Assembly (NCBI GenBank): GCA_965223435.1
Contig: CBDCWQ010000023.1
Location: 1 to 64,000, forward strand
Source: CBDCWQ01 sp965223435
GTDB lineage: Bacteria; Myxococcota; Kuafuiibacteriia; Kuafuiibacteriales; Kuafuiibacteriaceae
Length of the DNA stretch: 64,000 nt
Direction: 5' to 3'
The notes under the pieces were generated by a model. The model did not search any database, was not told the DNA's origin, and worked only from the letters and a program-made list of their open reading frames with translations. Of the stretch, positions 1 through 11,100 are shown one piece after another. Made by a program: the position numbers and the translations under genes. Numbering within the stretch: position 1 is the stretch's first letter; each line of letters starts with the position of its first letter.

Positions 1-20
1 GTGTCGCCTACGCGAGGACC

Positions 21-1223
21 TCACTTGAGTGTTTGGCGCGCCAGCCTGAGGCTTTTACCCATTGCCTGGCTAAACTGAACCAGCCTCGCGTCGGTTCCGA
101 GCTCGGCCGCAACGCTCAAGTGCACGTCCGGGAGCGCTTCATGCACCGCGTCAATCATGTTTTGAACTTCGCGGAGCACCATCTTGGATGACACGCCCAG
201 CGTTTTGGCCTCGCCTTCCCACGATGCGCGGGAAAGTTTAGACACCCTGTTCTCGCTGGCGACGTGAAGCGCAAGATCTTTCGAAATGATTCGATATGCG
301 GTTGTGTTCACCAAATCGTAAAAAGGCGACAGAGTCCATCGAGTAGATTCAAATGCCAAGAGACGAGAGAGGTTCTTGGCATGATTGTCTCGATTGCCAA
401 TCACCAAGCAGAAGGCCATCCAGCGAAGAAGTTCACGCACCTCAAGGCCCGGACGGGGGGCATCGCGTCGAATGAGCCCCACACAATCCGCGAGGGACGG
501 ACCATTGTTTTCTTGGTACTTGGCGTGCCGGGAGTAACCCAGGGCTTGCGCAAAGTCTTCCTGGTGGTACCGCCGCATTGTAGGGAGTGCAATCAACGAA
601 TCAGACACCGGCGGCACGCCGTCCGGAGGTGGATCCACCCTGAACCGATCGTAGCGCTCAACCAAGAGCAGATGCCGCCCACCGGACGATATCAGTTCAG
701 CCGACACAACATTGAGGCCAACTTCGCGGGCCAAGGTCAGGCACAGGTATTCGTTTTCAACCAAGGCCGAAAAGTCCCTGCTCGCGCATTTGAGAAGATG
801 AGTGGACGCGGCCGATCCGTGGGGAACGCAGAGGGTGCCGTCGCTTTCTTTGCGCACCGGGAGTTTGTACTGGGTGCCGGCCGCAGACAGGCGCGTTTTG
901 TCCCCGAGCATGGCCGTGATCGATTCCGGATGCTGTGTGAACCGCCCAATCTCCGATGGGGTGAGTGCCCGATACCACCCCCAGGGCTCAAGTGCGGTCA
1001 CGTTTTTCGTGGGATCCAGGGTTAAAGCACCAGCACAGTCCTGGCCGAGTAGGCGAAGCAAGGCGAAATCGTCATCCGGGCTCACACGAAATCGTCGGGC
1101 GATGTGTTCGCGGACGACACCTTCAGGAAGCAAGTTGGCAAACCATCGCAGCGCAACCGATTCAAACCTGTTTTCCTCCAACGGAAGTGATGAGCTAAGA
1201 GGAAAGGCCCGTTCGTCGGTCGG
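21..1223 (-). pseudogene. hipA: HipA-family kinase toxin, C-terminal part (hipA split by IS3)
   Basis: Encodes about 400 residues of a HipA serine/threonine kinase, the toxin of a type II toxin-antitoxin pair. The reading runs from the conserved AFPLSSSLPL segment through FANLLPEG, the ligand-binding STHLLK, ERYDR, the catalytic GNRDNHAKN and the metal-binding YDLVNT. The kinase core therefore looks intact. The first ~40 residues are missing here and are found beyond the IS3 element at 2905-3016. An in-frame TGA lies just upstream of the homology (about 1230), so this part cannot be read through from the element. A TTG at 1179-1181 is the only start that keeps most of the frame, but it removes conserved N-terminal sequence. 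Removing the IS by eye does not cleanly restore the frame, so an additional small indel is likely. Identity is secure. Loss of function is inferred. Confidence 0.9.
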
Positions 1224-1260
1224 AACGTGTCAACGAGTTTGAGACAGTCCCTGTTTGAAT

Positions 1261-2298
1261 TTAGTGTAGCACCTCCTCTTGCGACTGCTCGGTTGGTTTT
1301 TGATGTGAGGCCGCGAGTGCTGGGTTGTTGATCCAGACCTCTTGCGGCGGATGTGCCACGCGTGGTGGGCCATGAACAAAGCGTTCTGGCTTCGCTTCGT
1401 AGGCCTTAAGTAGCGCCTTCTGGCGCACGTTGAGCACGGTGTCTGTGCGACCGTGGTGAATGTCGCTGGGCGTGAGAAGAGCCAGACCCGAGTGACGGTG
1501 TTCGTCATTGTACCAGGCAAAGAATGTGCGGCAGAAAAGCCTGGCGTCTTCCAGGCACCCGAAACGCTCCGGAAACTCCGGTCGGTACTTCATCGTTTTG
1601 AAGTGCGCCTCCGAGAACGGATTGTCCGTGGAGGTGTACGGACGACTATGTGTCTTCGTGACGCCAAGATCGGCCATGAGTAGGGCGACTGGCTTGCTGC
1701 GCATGGACGTGCCCCGATCAGCGTGAATAGTGAGTTGGTTTGGTTCGATCATCTGCTTTTGCAGGGTCTCCTTGATAAAACGCTTGGCCAGTGTACCCGA
1801 TTCACGATTTGCCACCATCCAGCCGACCACGTATCGACTGTACACGTCGAGCATGACGTACAGGTAGTAGTAGGTCCATTTCTCGGGGCCGAGCAGCTTG
1901 GTTATGTCCCACGACCATAGTTCGTTGGGCGACGTGGCAAGCAGCTCCGGCTTGGCATACGCCGGATGACGAAGCTGATCGCGGCGTTCGCGCACCTCCT
2001 CGTTCGCGGCGAGAATCCGATACATCGTTCGGACCGAGCACAGGTACTTTCTTTCATCTAAAAGCGTGGCATATACCTCTGTTGGCGCCTTATCGACAAA
2101 CCGATCGCTATGAAGAACAGCGAGCACAGACTGTCGCTCTTCAGGACGAAGGGCTCGCGCAGGAGTGGGCCGAGGTCGCTCAACTGTCACCTTTGGATCG
2201 AGGCGACGGTAGAGGGTTGCCCGGGGAATCGCGAGTGCTGCGCACAGCGGGGCTTTGGCGATTGAGTTGCCCTTGGTAAACTCGGTGGCTGCGTTCAT
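1261..2298 (-). CDS. IS3-family transposase OrfB (DDE integrase domain)
   Basis: This 345-residue protein has an N-terminal HTH_21-like segment and a retroviral-type integrase core. The catalytic acidic residues are visible as the D of WSWDITKL, the D of HADRGTSM and the E of NPFSEAHFK. It cuts and joins the ends of the element. Its ATG overlaps the stop codon of orfA (ATGA at 2295-2298). The two proteins therefore look translationally coupled rather than fused by the -1 frameshift used in many IS3 members. Length and motifs are complete, so the protein may be active. Confidence 0.95.
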   Translation of the reverse strand: MNAATEFTKGNSIAKAPLCAALAIPRATLYRRLDPKVTVERPRPTPARALRPEERQSVLAVLHSDRFVDKAPTEVYATLLDERKYLCSVRTMYRILAANEEVRERRDQLRHPAYAKPELLATSPNELWSWDITKLLGPEKWTYYYLYVMLDVYSRYVVGWMVANRESGTLAKRFIKETLQKQMIEPNQLTIHADRGTSMRSKPVALLMADLGVTKTHSRPYTSTDNPFSEAHFKTMKYRPEFPERFGCLEDARLFCRTFFAWYNDEHRHSGLALLTPSDIHHGRTDTVLNVRQKALLKAYEAKPERFVHGPPRVAHPPQEVWINNPALAASHQKPTEQSQEEVLH

Positions 2299-2714
2299 GA
2301 TTCGCTCCCTTCTTCGTCGATCGTCTTCAGCGGAATCCCCAGAACCTGCGAGACTTTTTTTTGGATCTCGATGATCGCCTCAGCCTGTCCAAGCTTCTGC
2401 TGAAGCCGAGCATTTTCCCGACGGAGCCGATCATTTTCGACCACCATCGGGTCCTTTCGTCGCCCTGGCTTACGGCCCCGCTTCTTGGGTCCAAGCCCGA
2501 CGAAAGCACCGTTGTCCCGCTGTTTACGCCAATGGGTGATCGTCGATGAGTAGAGCCCCTCCCTCCGAAGGAGAGCGCCGATCTCACCGGCTTCCTTGCA
2601 CCCATCGATCTCCCTGAGAATCTTCATCTTGTACTCGGCCGTGAAGGTCCGACGTTTCGGCCGCTCTAAAACTTCCGGATCGGCTTTACCATTCTTCTTG
2701 ATTGCCATCTGCAT
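2295..2714 (-). CDS. IS3-family transposase OrfA (helix-turn-helix)
   Basis: This 139-residue protein has an N-terminal HTH_Tnp_1 domain (RRTFTAEYKMKILREID, then SSTITHWRKQ) and a C-terminal leucine-zipper-like coil (ENDRLRRENARLQQKL). It binds the terminal repeats of the element and partners OrfB. The gene is intact and overlaps orfB by four bases. Confidence 0.93.
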   Translation of the reverse strand: MQMAIKKNGKADPEVLERPKRRTFTAEYKMKILREIDGCKEAGEIGALLRREGLYSSTITHWRKQRDNGAFVGLGPKKRGRKPGRRKDPMVVENDRLRRENARLQQKLGQAEAIIEIQKKVSQVLGIPLKTIDEEGSES

Positions 2715-2904
2715 TTCACAATCTCATCTCCGCTCTCCACAGGTCACCAACAACCTGGTCACAGGTTTGTAGTCTCCTCCTCCCCCGCACCCCCACCACC
2801 TCCTGGAGGTTCACGATGTGCTATGGATCACACGGGTGCGGACGAGTAGGTCGTCTACGACAACGACAACTGACTCTCTAATTTCGGAACAGGTTACTGT
2901 CTCA

Positions 2905-3016
2905 CGTTCGTTGGCACAGAGGGGGTGAGCCAGGTCTTGGCGTAGCTAAAGCCCTCCGGCTCAAGGACCCCCATCAGTCGATCCTCAAAGTGGACGTAGA
3001 GCGGGCCAGGCTTCAT
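2905..3016 (-). pseudogene. hipA: HipA N-terminal fragment
   Basis: Reading from the ATG at 3014-3016 gives MKPGPLYVHFEDRLMGVLEP, followed by EGFSYAKTWLTPSVPTN and then the IS3 end. This is the standard HipA N-subdomain 1 pattern (L-x-V-x-x-x-x-x-x-G-x-L). It supplies exactly what is missing from the fragment at 21-1223. The ATG overlaps the hipB stop codon (ATGA at 3013-3016), the usual hipBA coupling. Confidence 0.85.
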
Positions 3017-3249
3017 GCGATGCCTGCCTCAAGTCCAGCCAACGTAATGCGAAGCCCGAGCGTGGTTAGGACGGCGAAAACCTTGCCGATATGAGCAGTG
3101 GGCTTGCCTTTCTCAAGCTCCCGCACAAACCGCACGCCTACGCCCGCTAGCTCGGCAGCCTCCGCCTGGGTCAGCCCCTGAGCCCGGCGCTGAGCTCTCA
3201 CGATTGCGCCTAACGCCGCTGGAGAATGGAGCTGATGCGATCGCGTCAT
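3013..3249 (-). CDS. hipB: HipB-like XRE antitoxin and autorepressor
   Basis: A 78-residue protein with a single lambda-repressor-type helix-turn-helix (VRAQRRAQGLTQAEAAELAG then VGVRFVRELEKGK). HipB proteins neutralise HipA and repress their own operon. The open frame extends upstream to 3354, but the ATG at 3247-3249 is preferred. It gives the usual HipB length, and the longer version would read through the palindromes proposed as operators. The gene is intact, unlike hipA, so it may persist as an orphan antitoxin or regulator. Confidence 0.85.
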   Translation of the reverse strand: MTRSHQLHSPAALGAIVRAQRRAQGLTQAEAAELAGVGVRFVRELEKGKPTAHIGKVFAVLTTLGLRITLAGLEAGIA

Positions 3250-3255
3250 GGTCGG

Positions 3256-3364
3256 CCCGATCGGGACTATTACTCCGGCTTTTTGCCGCGGGCTAGAGGA
3301 ATCAACCCGATCGGGTTGATTTTTCCGAAAATTCGTACGCGGGCTCAGGATCATCCCGATCGGG
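3256..3364. promoter_or_regulatory. Three CCCGATCGGG palindromes, likely HipB operators
   Basis: Perfect 10-bp palindromes CCCGATCGGG start at 3256, 3306 and 3355, spaced 50 and 49 bp apart. The middle one extends to a perfect 20-bp palindrome at 3301-3320. All lie immediately upstream of the chosen hipB start. HipB proteins are known to bind several spaced palindromes in their own promoter. The assignment to this HipB is inference. Confidence 0.75.
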
Positions 3365-3725
3365 ACTATTTGTCCCGCACCTCATCGATCAGGGTGATGT
3401 TGCCTGGCCTCCGGCGCTTCGGCTGACAGCGTGGTGCACGGTACTCACTTACACCCTTCGGAGACGAAACTTTGCACGCTGAAGAACGATAAGTTGATTC
3501 GCGGCAAAGCGGTCTGTGCTGCAGAACACATAGGGTGTCAATCGGGCCTCGAGTAGGCTGTGCTAAGTCTTCCCTCTGGCATCGGTTTGGGCCCAATTCC
3601 TGTGCCCTGTATGCCGGGCACGCCGTTTGCTCACCTCCTGCTGAATGAACTGTGAAGGGTTTGGACCTGGCTGTTTGCCACGCCGAGGCTCGGACGACAA
3701 GAAAATTGATTTGGAGGAAATGAGT
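3365..3725. other. Intergenic region without a recognised gene
   Basis: Between the hipB operators and the small exported protein I see no ORF with recognisable coding character. The only short open frames on either strand have no ribosome-binding site or motif. It presumably holds the divergent promoters of hipB and of the gene at 3726. Confidence 0.5.
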
Positions 3726-4088
3726 ATGAGGAAGTTGGTTCCCGTCTTGATGTTTTGCGTGATGTTTTTGGTCGGTATCTCGGCCTATGCCGCGGCTCGA
3801 ACCGTGAAAGTTGGCGCCTACAAGATCTCTATGCTTCGAACCTATGACAGTGGAATGCTGGTGGCGCTTGATCGGGAGTTGGCTCCAGAAATACTCAATA
3901 TGTGTCCCGGCAGCGTGAGCAAGATTAGTTTTTGGATACCCGCGTCAAGCAAAGACAAGATTGCCGTGTTGACCGCAGCATTTTTGACCAATCGACATGT
4001 TGGCTTCGGACTCAACAACAACTGTCATACCGTATTCGGCAAAAACTATCCGAATGTGTACCGTGTCGACGTCGGGCCCAAGCAGTAG
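3726..4088 (+). CDS. Small secreted protein of unknown function
   Basis: About 120 residues. The N-terminus is a classical signal peptide: MRKLVPV, a hydrophobic core LMFCVMFLVGI, and a cleavage-like SAYAA. The frame is open further upstream, but the ATG at 3726 has a GGAGG eight bases before it, while the ATG at 3720 is too close. The mature part contains two cysteines and no domain I recognise. It is followed after 49 bases by a second exported protein on the same strand, suggesting an operon. Confidence 0.7.
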   Translation: MRKLVPVLMFCVMFLVGISAYAAARTVKVGAYKISMLRTYDSGMLVALDRELAPEILNMCPGSVSKISFWIPASSKDKIAVLTAAFLTNRHVGFGLNNNCHTVFGKNYPNVYRVDVGPKQ

Positions 4089-4137
4089 ATTTGGTGAATG
4101 AAACGGTTTTGCAAAAAAGACCGGGGAAGGAACGCAA

Positions 4138-4912
4138 ATGAGGTCTGAACATTTGACTTCGATACATGTAGCGCTGGTCGCAGGCGCTGTTTTTATGGGG
4201 CCGGCGTGTGGAGTACAGGACGGGGAGCAAACGACCTTGGCCGAAGAAAGCCGTGGAGGACAATCGAGGTGGGGGCCTGAGCATTCTCACTCTCATTGAT
4301 GCTGTTCAAGAATCGAATGCTGACGATGAGGCCGACAAAAACGGAAGCGGAGGCACAAGCATCCGGTCTTGTTCCGAGAAGACGACCTTTCGTGGAGATT
4401 GGTCCGGCAAAGTGAAATCGGTCAAAATTGATCGGACGGGCGAAGTCATACCGCCGGGCCGAAAAGTCGGATGGGACGGGTTTGGACTCTACGGCGAGTT
4501 TTTCAATGTATGGACCTCGTTAGAAGGAACCGTGATGTGTGAGGAAATGTGCCGGGGTCGGTCCATGGGGAAAAAGGAGCACCAGGTCGCGGTCTCTTTT
4601 CCGTACAAACTTGGGCTTGGTGCTGGGTACAAGTTTAGAGGCTCGATCGCCCAGGTGGTGACGATATTCAAAGGGGTTCACGCTGGGGTGAAAAATGCCT
4701 GGTTTATCGCCTCTCACTTAGGCGAATTCGTGGAGTTGGCCGGCGATCTTCTTGTGGCGCAGGATAGATTTAGAGCGGCGGCGGGTGCGGCGCTCCAGCA
4801 TGTGATTCTGCGTGAACTCTATCGTGAAAAAGTTGTCGATGCGGCATGTCGTAGTCCCGACAAAACTGGGGAATTGATATATCAGATAAGGCAGACGCTG
4901 GCGGACTTATGA
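4138..4912 (+). pseudogene. Lipoprotein gene with a frameshift at a G run
   Basis: From the ATG at 4138 (preceded by GGAAGG) the frame encodes a lipoprotein-like leader with lipobox GPAC followed by GVQDGEQTT. This frame stops at about 4300. The rest of the protein (about 210 residues, from GGLSILTLIDAVQ to QIRQTLADL) is in the next frame. The two frames meet at GGTGGGGG (G run 4271-4275), so a one-base indel in the run would join them. The downstream part is protein-like and has four Cys in two pairs, but I recognise no domain. It could be a real mutation, phase variation, or a homopolymer sequencing error. Confidence 0.6.
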
Positions 4913-5110
4913 GCTTAAATCCACGGATTCGTTGCGGCCTCACCCGATCTTGTCGTTTTCTTCAAAGCCCATTTTCGAACCAGGATTGAAACATTCGTAG
5001 CAGCCACAAAGTTAAGCAAAATTCGAGTATTGCACAAGCCATCGGCCCCTGAGCCCAATCAGGCCGGAGTTCAGCTCGACGAATCGACAGTATCGTGACC
5101 ACCCGCCCCA

Positions 5111-8100
5111 CTACTCCAAGTGACTGAATTCTGCGAAACTGAGACCAAAGAACCTGCGAAGCAGCTCATCCTGTCTCTGGTTCGTCTCGTCTATCGACCC
5201 ATAGGCCTCCACAATGGACTCCACATCATAGCCTTCCTTTACGAACAGCATCGCATTACTAAAATTCTTAATTTCATTTTTCAGCGCTTTCTTGTCCGAA
5301 GCGCTCTCTCTAATTGTCATCTCTATTTCTCTCGGGGATGCGCCGCGGGCAAGTTGGGCCATATACCGAACGCTATTGTGGGCTTTAATCGCCTCTTGCA
5401 CGGAATCCCACTCCTCTTTGTCTTTGGGTGGCAGCTTTTCTATCTTGCGCGCCAATTCCTCTAATGTTCGGGGGGGCACGATCGGATTTTCGAGGTATTC
5501 GATGATCACACGACCTCCGTCCTGGAGGGGCAGATAGAAGCGGTACTCCGTTGCGACAAACGTCTTTGCCTGTTCAACAACATAGCCATCGATGGGCACG
5601 GTCTCGAACTTAAATCTTCCGTCGTCTTCCCGTTGTAGATCTCCATTCTTATCGAAAAACGACTCCCATTCGTAGTAGGTCTTTGTGGCCAGTATCTCTC
5701 GCTGAAGTGTCGGGTGGGTAGGCAAATTGCTCAATGATACTTTCGTGAAAATCTTTTTGCTCCCTTGAACATAAAAACGCCCCGCAACCACACTCGGAGG
5801 AGGGGGACGTCCTTGGTTCTCCCTGAACTTGAGATACTGACTCCAGGCATAGTTCTGGCGAGCTTTTTGAACAAACGCGCTGACCGCCTCTTCTTGCTCC
5901 TCCGGTACAGTTTCCAGCAGAGCATCAAGAAGTTCGGGGCTGGCCTCCATCATGCGTGCTTCAATCTCCTCGTCGGTGCTTCCAAACTCCGACAATGGGG
6001 TGTCGCTCAGATCGATTGAAGACGCGTCTGTTTTCGGTTCGTCTGTGTTTTCTTTGGTATTGCCCGCGGTGCCGCCGACGACCGGAATGCCCCCCGGGGA
6101 CGAACGCACTGGAAGAAGCGGAGTTGCCCCCGAACTAAAGATCCACTGGCTCAGGTACTCTTCCAACAGCCCTCTTTGACTCGGTTCCGGGGCGCGCAAG
6201 ATCCACGCACGGATCAGCTCTGGGAGTAGCAGCAAAGCTCTTTGCTCGAGGGGACTCATTTCAGCAAAGACTTCGGATGTTTCTCCGGTATGACGATCTA
6301 TCACGCGCATACCGTCGGGGTTAACTTCAACCACATAGCCACCCACGTTTGAGGTTCTGGGACCATAGAACAATCGAACATCCTGGCCGCTCTGTTGCAC
6401 AATGATGTCGGTGGGCACATCTAGAAGCAGCATCACGTCCTGTCCCCAGGTCTGGGGCGCTGACCAGTCAATAGGACTCAGAGCCAACTCAGCCAAGAGC
6501 GCCTTTTCGGTCAGGGACATATTTTGGACCTCTTGAGCGTTAGCAAAGGCATCGGCGGGCACGGGTTTGAATCCCTCTAGAACGTCAAGAGGAACGGGCG
6601 AAGTCCAAACATAGATGTTGTGGATCGTGGGCGGAGAATAGGTGTTGACGAAGTCGAGAAGAGCGTTCGCCGCCTCGCTGCCAAGGATGGTTCCTGCCAA
6701 TCCCGTTAGAATAAATTCGCCCAGCAGGACCTGGCCGGCACTTTTGCTCCCGTGCGCTACCCCTGTCTGGCTTACGCTTCGCGCGAGGCTGGTCTTGATG
6801 ATGGCTTTTGCGGGCTCTTTGGCGACCTGCGGGGCCGAGAGCTGCAAAAACCATTTGAGCACCGAAAGCTGTACACCCGCAGTTTTTCCGGCTTCTAGCG
6901 AAATGTTTTGGCCACCGAGGAGAAAAGCTCCCCCGAAAGGCGGAATCACGACCGTGGGTTCTGGGGTGAATTCGGGGTGAGGTTCGCGCGTCTCGGCCAG
7001 GGGGGAGTTAGAATTGCGATTAAATTGCTCGTAGACATCGATAAACCAAATGATCGCGGTGCTTGAGTTCAACAAGGTCGACAGATCTATGATCCGCTGA
7101 CTCGAATACGGAAAGTCGTGGTCAATGACAAAATCTTGTACTCCGCGCCAAAGAGCGACAGCTTCTTGGCCAAGAAAGTCAGACTTTTCGTGTTGCGGGT
7201 GGTGCTCGGCAAAAGCGAGTAGCCCCATGATGAGGCCTGCGGTGGCCTCCAAATGAAAGGACTGTTCTTGTCGATCGGTCGCCTCAATGTACTGGTCTTC
7301 AAAACCATCGAAAAAGTAGTGAGACCCATAATAAGTCTTGCCTTGGAAGGCGATGTCTTTGCTGAAGGCGAGCGCAGTGAACTCAAGGCACCGGGCCAAC
7401 GCGTCAATATCGCGTGGGTTGGTCAGGTCGTCATAGTCGACCGAGAGGGACAGCCAGCTGCAGTTGTCGATGGCGGTATTCTTCCGGTTAGGAATGAACA
7501 CAAAGGTCGCGTCGGGCCCATCGCTTTGCCGACTCAGCCCACCCCCGGTTACGACCCGCCCCCAATCCCCGCGCGAAAGCGCGTCGCGAATGTCGGCTTG
7601 TTTTTCCGGATTGGTCGCGTTCCGAATGAGCGCGCCTTCGAGCTCAACCGTCCACTGGATATGATCTTGGTCCCAAAGAACCTGAAAAATACCGTTTCTG
7701 ATATCATCGCGCCACTCGGCCAGGTGGACCACATCGTCAAGCCCGAGTGCCGAGGCGTGATTGAGGGCATGATTGAGAACGCTGAGGACATCGAGATTAT
7801 GTTCGGTGACAACATTTTCCGCTTGGACTGTTTTCTTGAGCAGTTGAACGTGGTGCTCAGTCAATATCTTGGGCGAAAGGGGTCGCGTTTCGCCCGTGTT
7901 GGGATCTTCATCCGTACGAGCCACTCGAATGATGTTTTCCGGATTGAGTTCATCGTAGCCGATGGCGTCAAGAACATCGTAATAGTCCCAAACTTCGTTC
8001 TCCGTCGCCAAAGGCGCACCGCTGACGCCTTTGAGTTTCCATGGGCTTCGTGCATAGACCAGGCCCTGTGCAGTCCAGCCAGCGGTCATCAAATTGAACC

Positions 8101-11100
8101 GATCGCCCGCTTCGGTCACGACGACCCGGCGATGGTCTTCGAGACCCACCAGAGATTCGTGGTAACACGTTCGTAGGACCTTCTGTTCACGAGACGTGAG
8201 GGCGTGAAAAGCCTCCGATAGCAAGAAATAACCGAGGCCATGGATAACCCACGCCGTGGCTCCGGTCACCAGGCGAGCATCTTTCCACGTATCCCCAAGC
8301 GTGTTCCACGAAAACGGCCACCCTTTGATAACAAAGGCCTCCCGTTCGGAATCAAACGCGCGTACGGCTTTTGCACAGACGGTCCGGGCCAACGCCTGGG
8401 CACGCGCCTTCGCTCTTGGGGTGTTCAATTGCGCGTATTGTGCCAAGGCGATGCCTTGGGTGTACGCCCACACCCGCTCGTATTGAGCCAAAAACGTCGC
8501 ATCCTCGGCGTTGCCCGCAAGATGCGCCGAGCCTGCTATTTGGGCCCCGGAGTCACTGCTGTCTTGAACCGGCTGGTATTCGACTTGGTAACCCGTTGGC
8601 TCACCCAACAAAGAAGGCCCATCGCGCCAGAGCTGGTCACGCAACCACTTTGCCTTTTCGTAGTTTCCGTCGACTGTGGGTGCAAACTGTGGTCGCAGGT
8701 CCCCCGCTGCCCCTTCCAGCACCGTTAACCCTTCAGCCAAGGTTGTGGGAGCAAGCAGAACCTCGCCCGCGGCGCCCACAATGTGGAGGTGGGTGGGGTC
8801 AGCCCAAAAGGTCACCTGGCCTCGATGAAGCGCCACCGGAAACGCAAGTCCGTTTTCGGCCTCGCCAACGGCGTTTTCAGGATTCGAACCAGTGGAGCCA
8901 ACCGACTGCGAACCCGAAGAAGAAACGCTCTTAACCTGTAAGATTTCATTGTTATCCACGCGCATATGATAGGCATTGACGGCCGTGACCGTAATTGCGA
9001 CGTTCTGTCCTTGGGTCATACGGTCCGGGAGCGTTACACTATAACCAACCGCCTCAGCGGCCCTCGATGCCCGCGCGGTAGTGACTCGGTCTTGACCATC
9101 ATCTTGCTCAATCCAAGCTGCCAAAAACAGGTCGGCGTGGGCGGCGATAGAAACACCCCCTTCGAGGCCATCCGAGGTATCCGTGTGGCTCTTCCAGTGG
9201 ATCGGCTTGGCCTGACGAATGTTGATCCGGGAAGCCTCACTCCACGAGCCTTGACCGCCTTTGCGGGCTCGGGAGACGATGGTCCCCTTTTGCGCCGAAT
9301 CGGGTTCGTAGTAGAGTACTTGAACGTCACCCGTGTCTGCCACGGCCACCACTGGAAGGTAGCCGGTTCCGAGTGTCTCTTCGGCCGACCACGATTGCCC
9401 ACCGTCCAACGAAGACTGAAAACGAATCGCATTGTAACCGTTTCGATTCGGATCTGCGGATACGCCATCTTCGTAGACGAGAACCAAGCCCCAGGGTGCC
9501 TCGGCGAGCCGCGGATAGGAGGGCAAGTTGTCCCCCTTCCCCGTACCAACGGAAGCCACAGAAGAGACCTTCCAGGTGTTAAGGCCCGACGCAGAGTTTG
9601 AATCAGCGACCGTAGAGGACTTCTTGTGGCTGGACACAGGGCCAAGAGAACGCTGAGCCAACATGATGCGGTCAGCTTCTAGCCAGGCCCCCGCATAGCG
9701 GTATTGAAACGAACCGTCCAACCCATCCCACAACGCCTCGTCGCCTGGCTCGTAGCTTGGCTTCCATGTCTTGCGCCAGCCTGCGACTCTGCGGATGGTA
9801 TGCCTGCCCTGTTGGGTGCCCTCTTCCTCGTAGCGGGGGGAGGCCTGGGTGCCCGTCCACGCAGGATCTGGGACCGGTCGAGGGTCCCAGGCCCGTACTT
9901 GTCTGGCCACAACATGGACCTGGTTGTCACCAACATGAATCGAGGGCTGCACGACGTATCGCTCGAATTGGTAGGTCCAAAGACCATCAGCCGCCTCCGA
10001 GCTTCCCCCTACAATTTCAGATGCTTCGCACCAACAGTCCATACAGGCGCAGGCCTTGCCTGAAGGAGGCTCTTCTTGAATAAGGTACTTCGCTTCTTCT
10101 TGGAGAAACATCTGGATTTGGTCGTCAAAGACGTTTGATGGCGTGCCTGCCAAATTTTTGAGGTAGTACGCCTTGTTTGCTTCTCCCCATACCAGATGGT
10201 GGTTCAAGGCGTCATCATAGGCGATGCCGAGCCCGCGTTTCCAGTCGTGGTTGGCGCGCACAACGGTCTCTTGCCCAAAAGACCGTCCACCGTCGTGGCT
10301 CTGAACCACCACCAACGTCGAGCGTTGGCCCAACGAACCCGTGCCCAACGAATCTTCGTAGGCGATCCAGGCGATGCTGACCCGAGGACCCTTCGCAGCA
10401 AGCGCCATATCGCGGACCGTTTTCCCACGACTTGGAAGCGGCCACACAATCGGCTCCAAAAAGCTCCCCGGACGTCCGGCTTCTTCGCTTCGTTGATATC
10501 GGATTTGATCGGTTCGACCTTCCCCGTCGCCCCGCACCACGTGCGCCACATGTCCCAAAATGTGGCCGGAATGTTCAGACAAAGCAGAACGGGCCAAAAG
10601 CCCGCGACCACCGGAGAAATCAAGCGAAGCGGGGGACTCGAACTGACCGGGCTGGTTCTGCCATGGAGAAACGACTTCTTGCGTTAAAGGCACCGCTTGG
10701 GGTGACAAGGTCTCGCCGGCGGCGGTCACAGTCTCCGCCTTGTAGCCAAAATAGCCATAGTGACCTGCGTCAAGTGTATCTAGGGCTGTGACCGGCACAT
10801 AAGCTGAAGTACGAGCGTCCCAGCCAACGACCTTGCTGTGATTGGGGTCAGCTGACGATGCCACAAACTGCCACCCCGACTCTTGAGCTGTTTGTGGCTC
10901 AACGCCTAAGCCAGGCACTTCCTGAATCTCAAACGCTTGAGCCGTGCCCGAGTACACCCAGTACCCCCCCTTGCGCAGGGTAGGTCGTTGAGGAGAACCA
11001 TCGCCAGACAGAATAAGACGTGTTGCGGGTGAGTCTCCGGAAGAAACGCGCCAAACATCGAGGTCGTTTTCGGCCCACGACTCGGGAAGCCTGGCCCGCT

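Larger units (their letters stand above)
1240..2905 (-). mobile_element. IS3-family insertion sequence, about 1.67 kb, inside hipA
   Basis: The element carries orfA and orfB on the minus strand. Its ends are imperfect inverted repeats: TGAGACAGTCCCTGTT at 1240 and, reading inward from the other end at 2904, TGAGACAGTAACCTGTT. The terminal TG...CA is typical of IS3. A possible 3-bp target duplication GTT is seen at 1237-1239 and 2906-2908 if the right boundary is set one base outward. This duplication is short and not certain. About 190 bases between orfA and the right end hold no gene. Confidence 0.9.

Noticed and set aside
264..1025. 253-codon plus-strand frame opposite hipA
   Set aside because: It is a shadow of the hipA kinase coding sequence with no motif of its own.
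7253..8176. 307-codon plus-strand frame inside giant paralogue 1
   Set aside because: It is antisense to a conserved domain, and the protein alignment of three paralogues supports only the minus frame.
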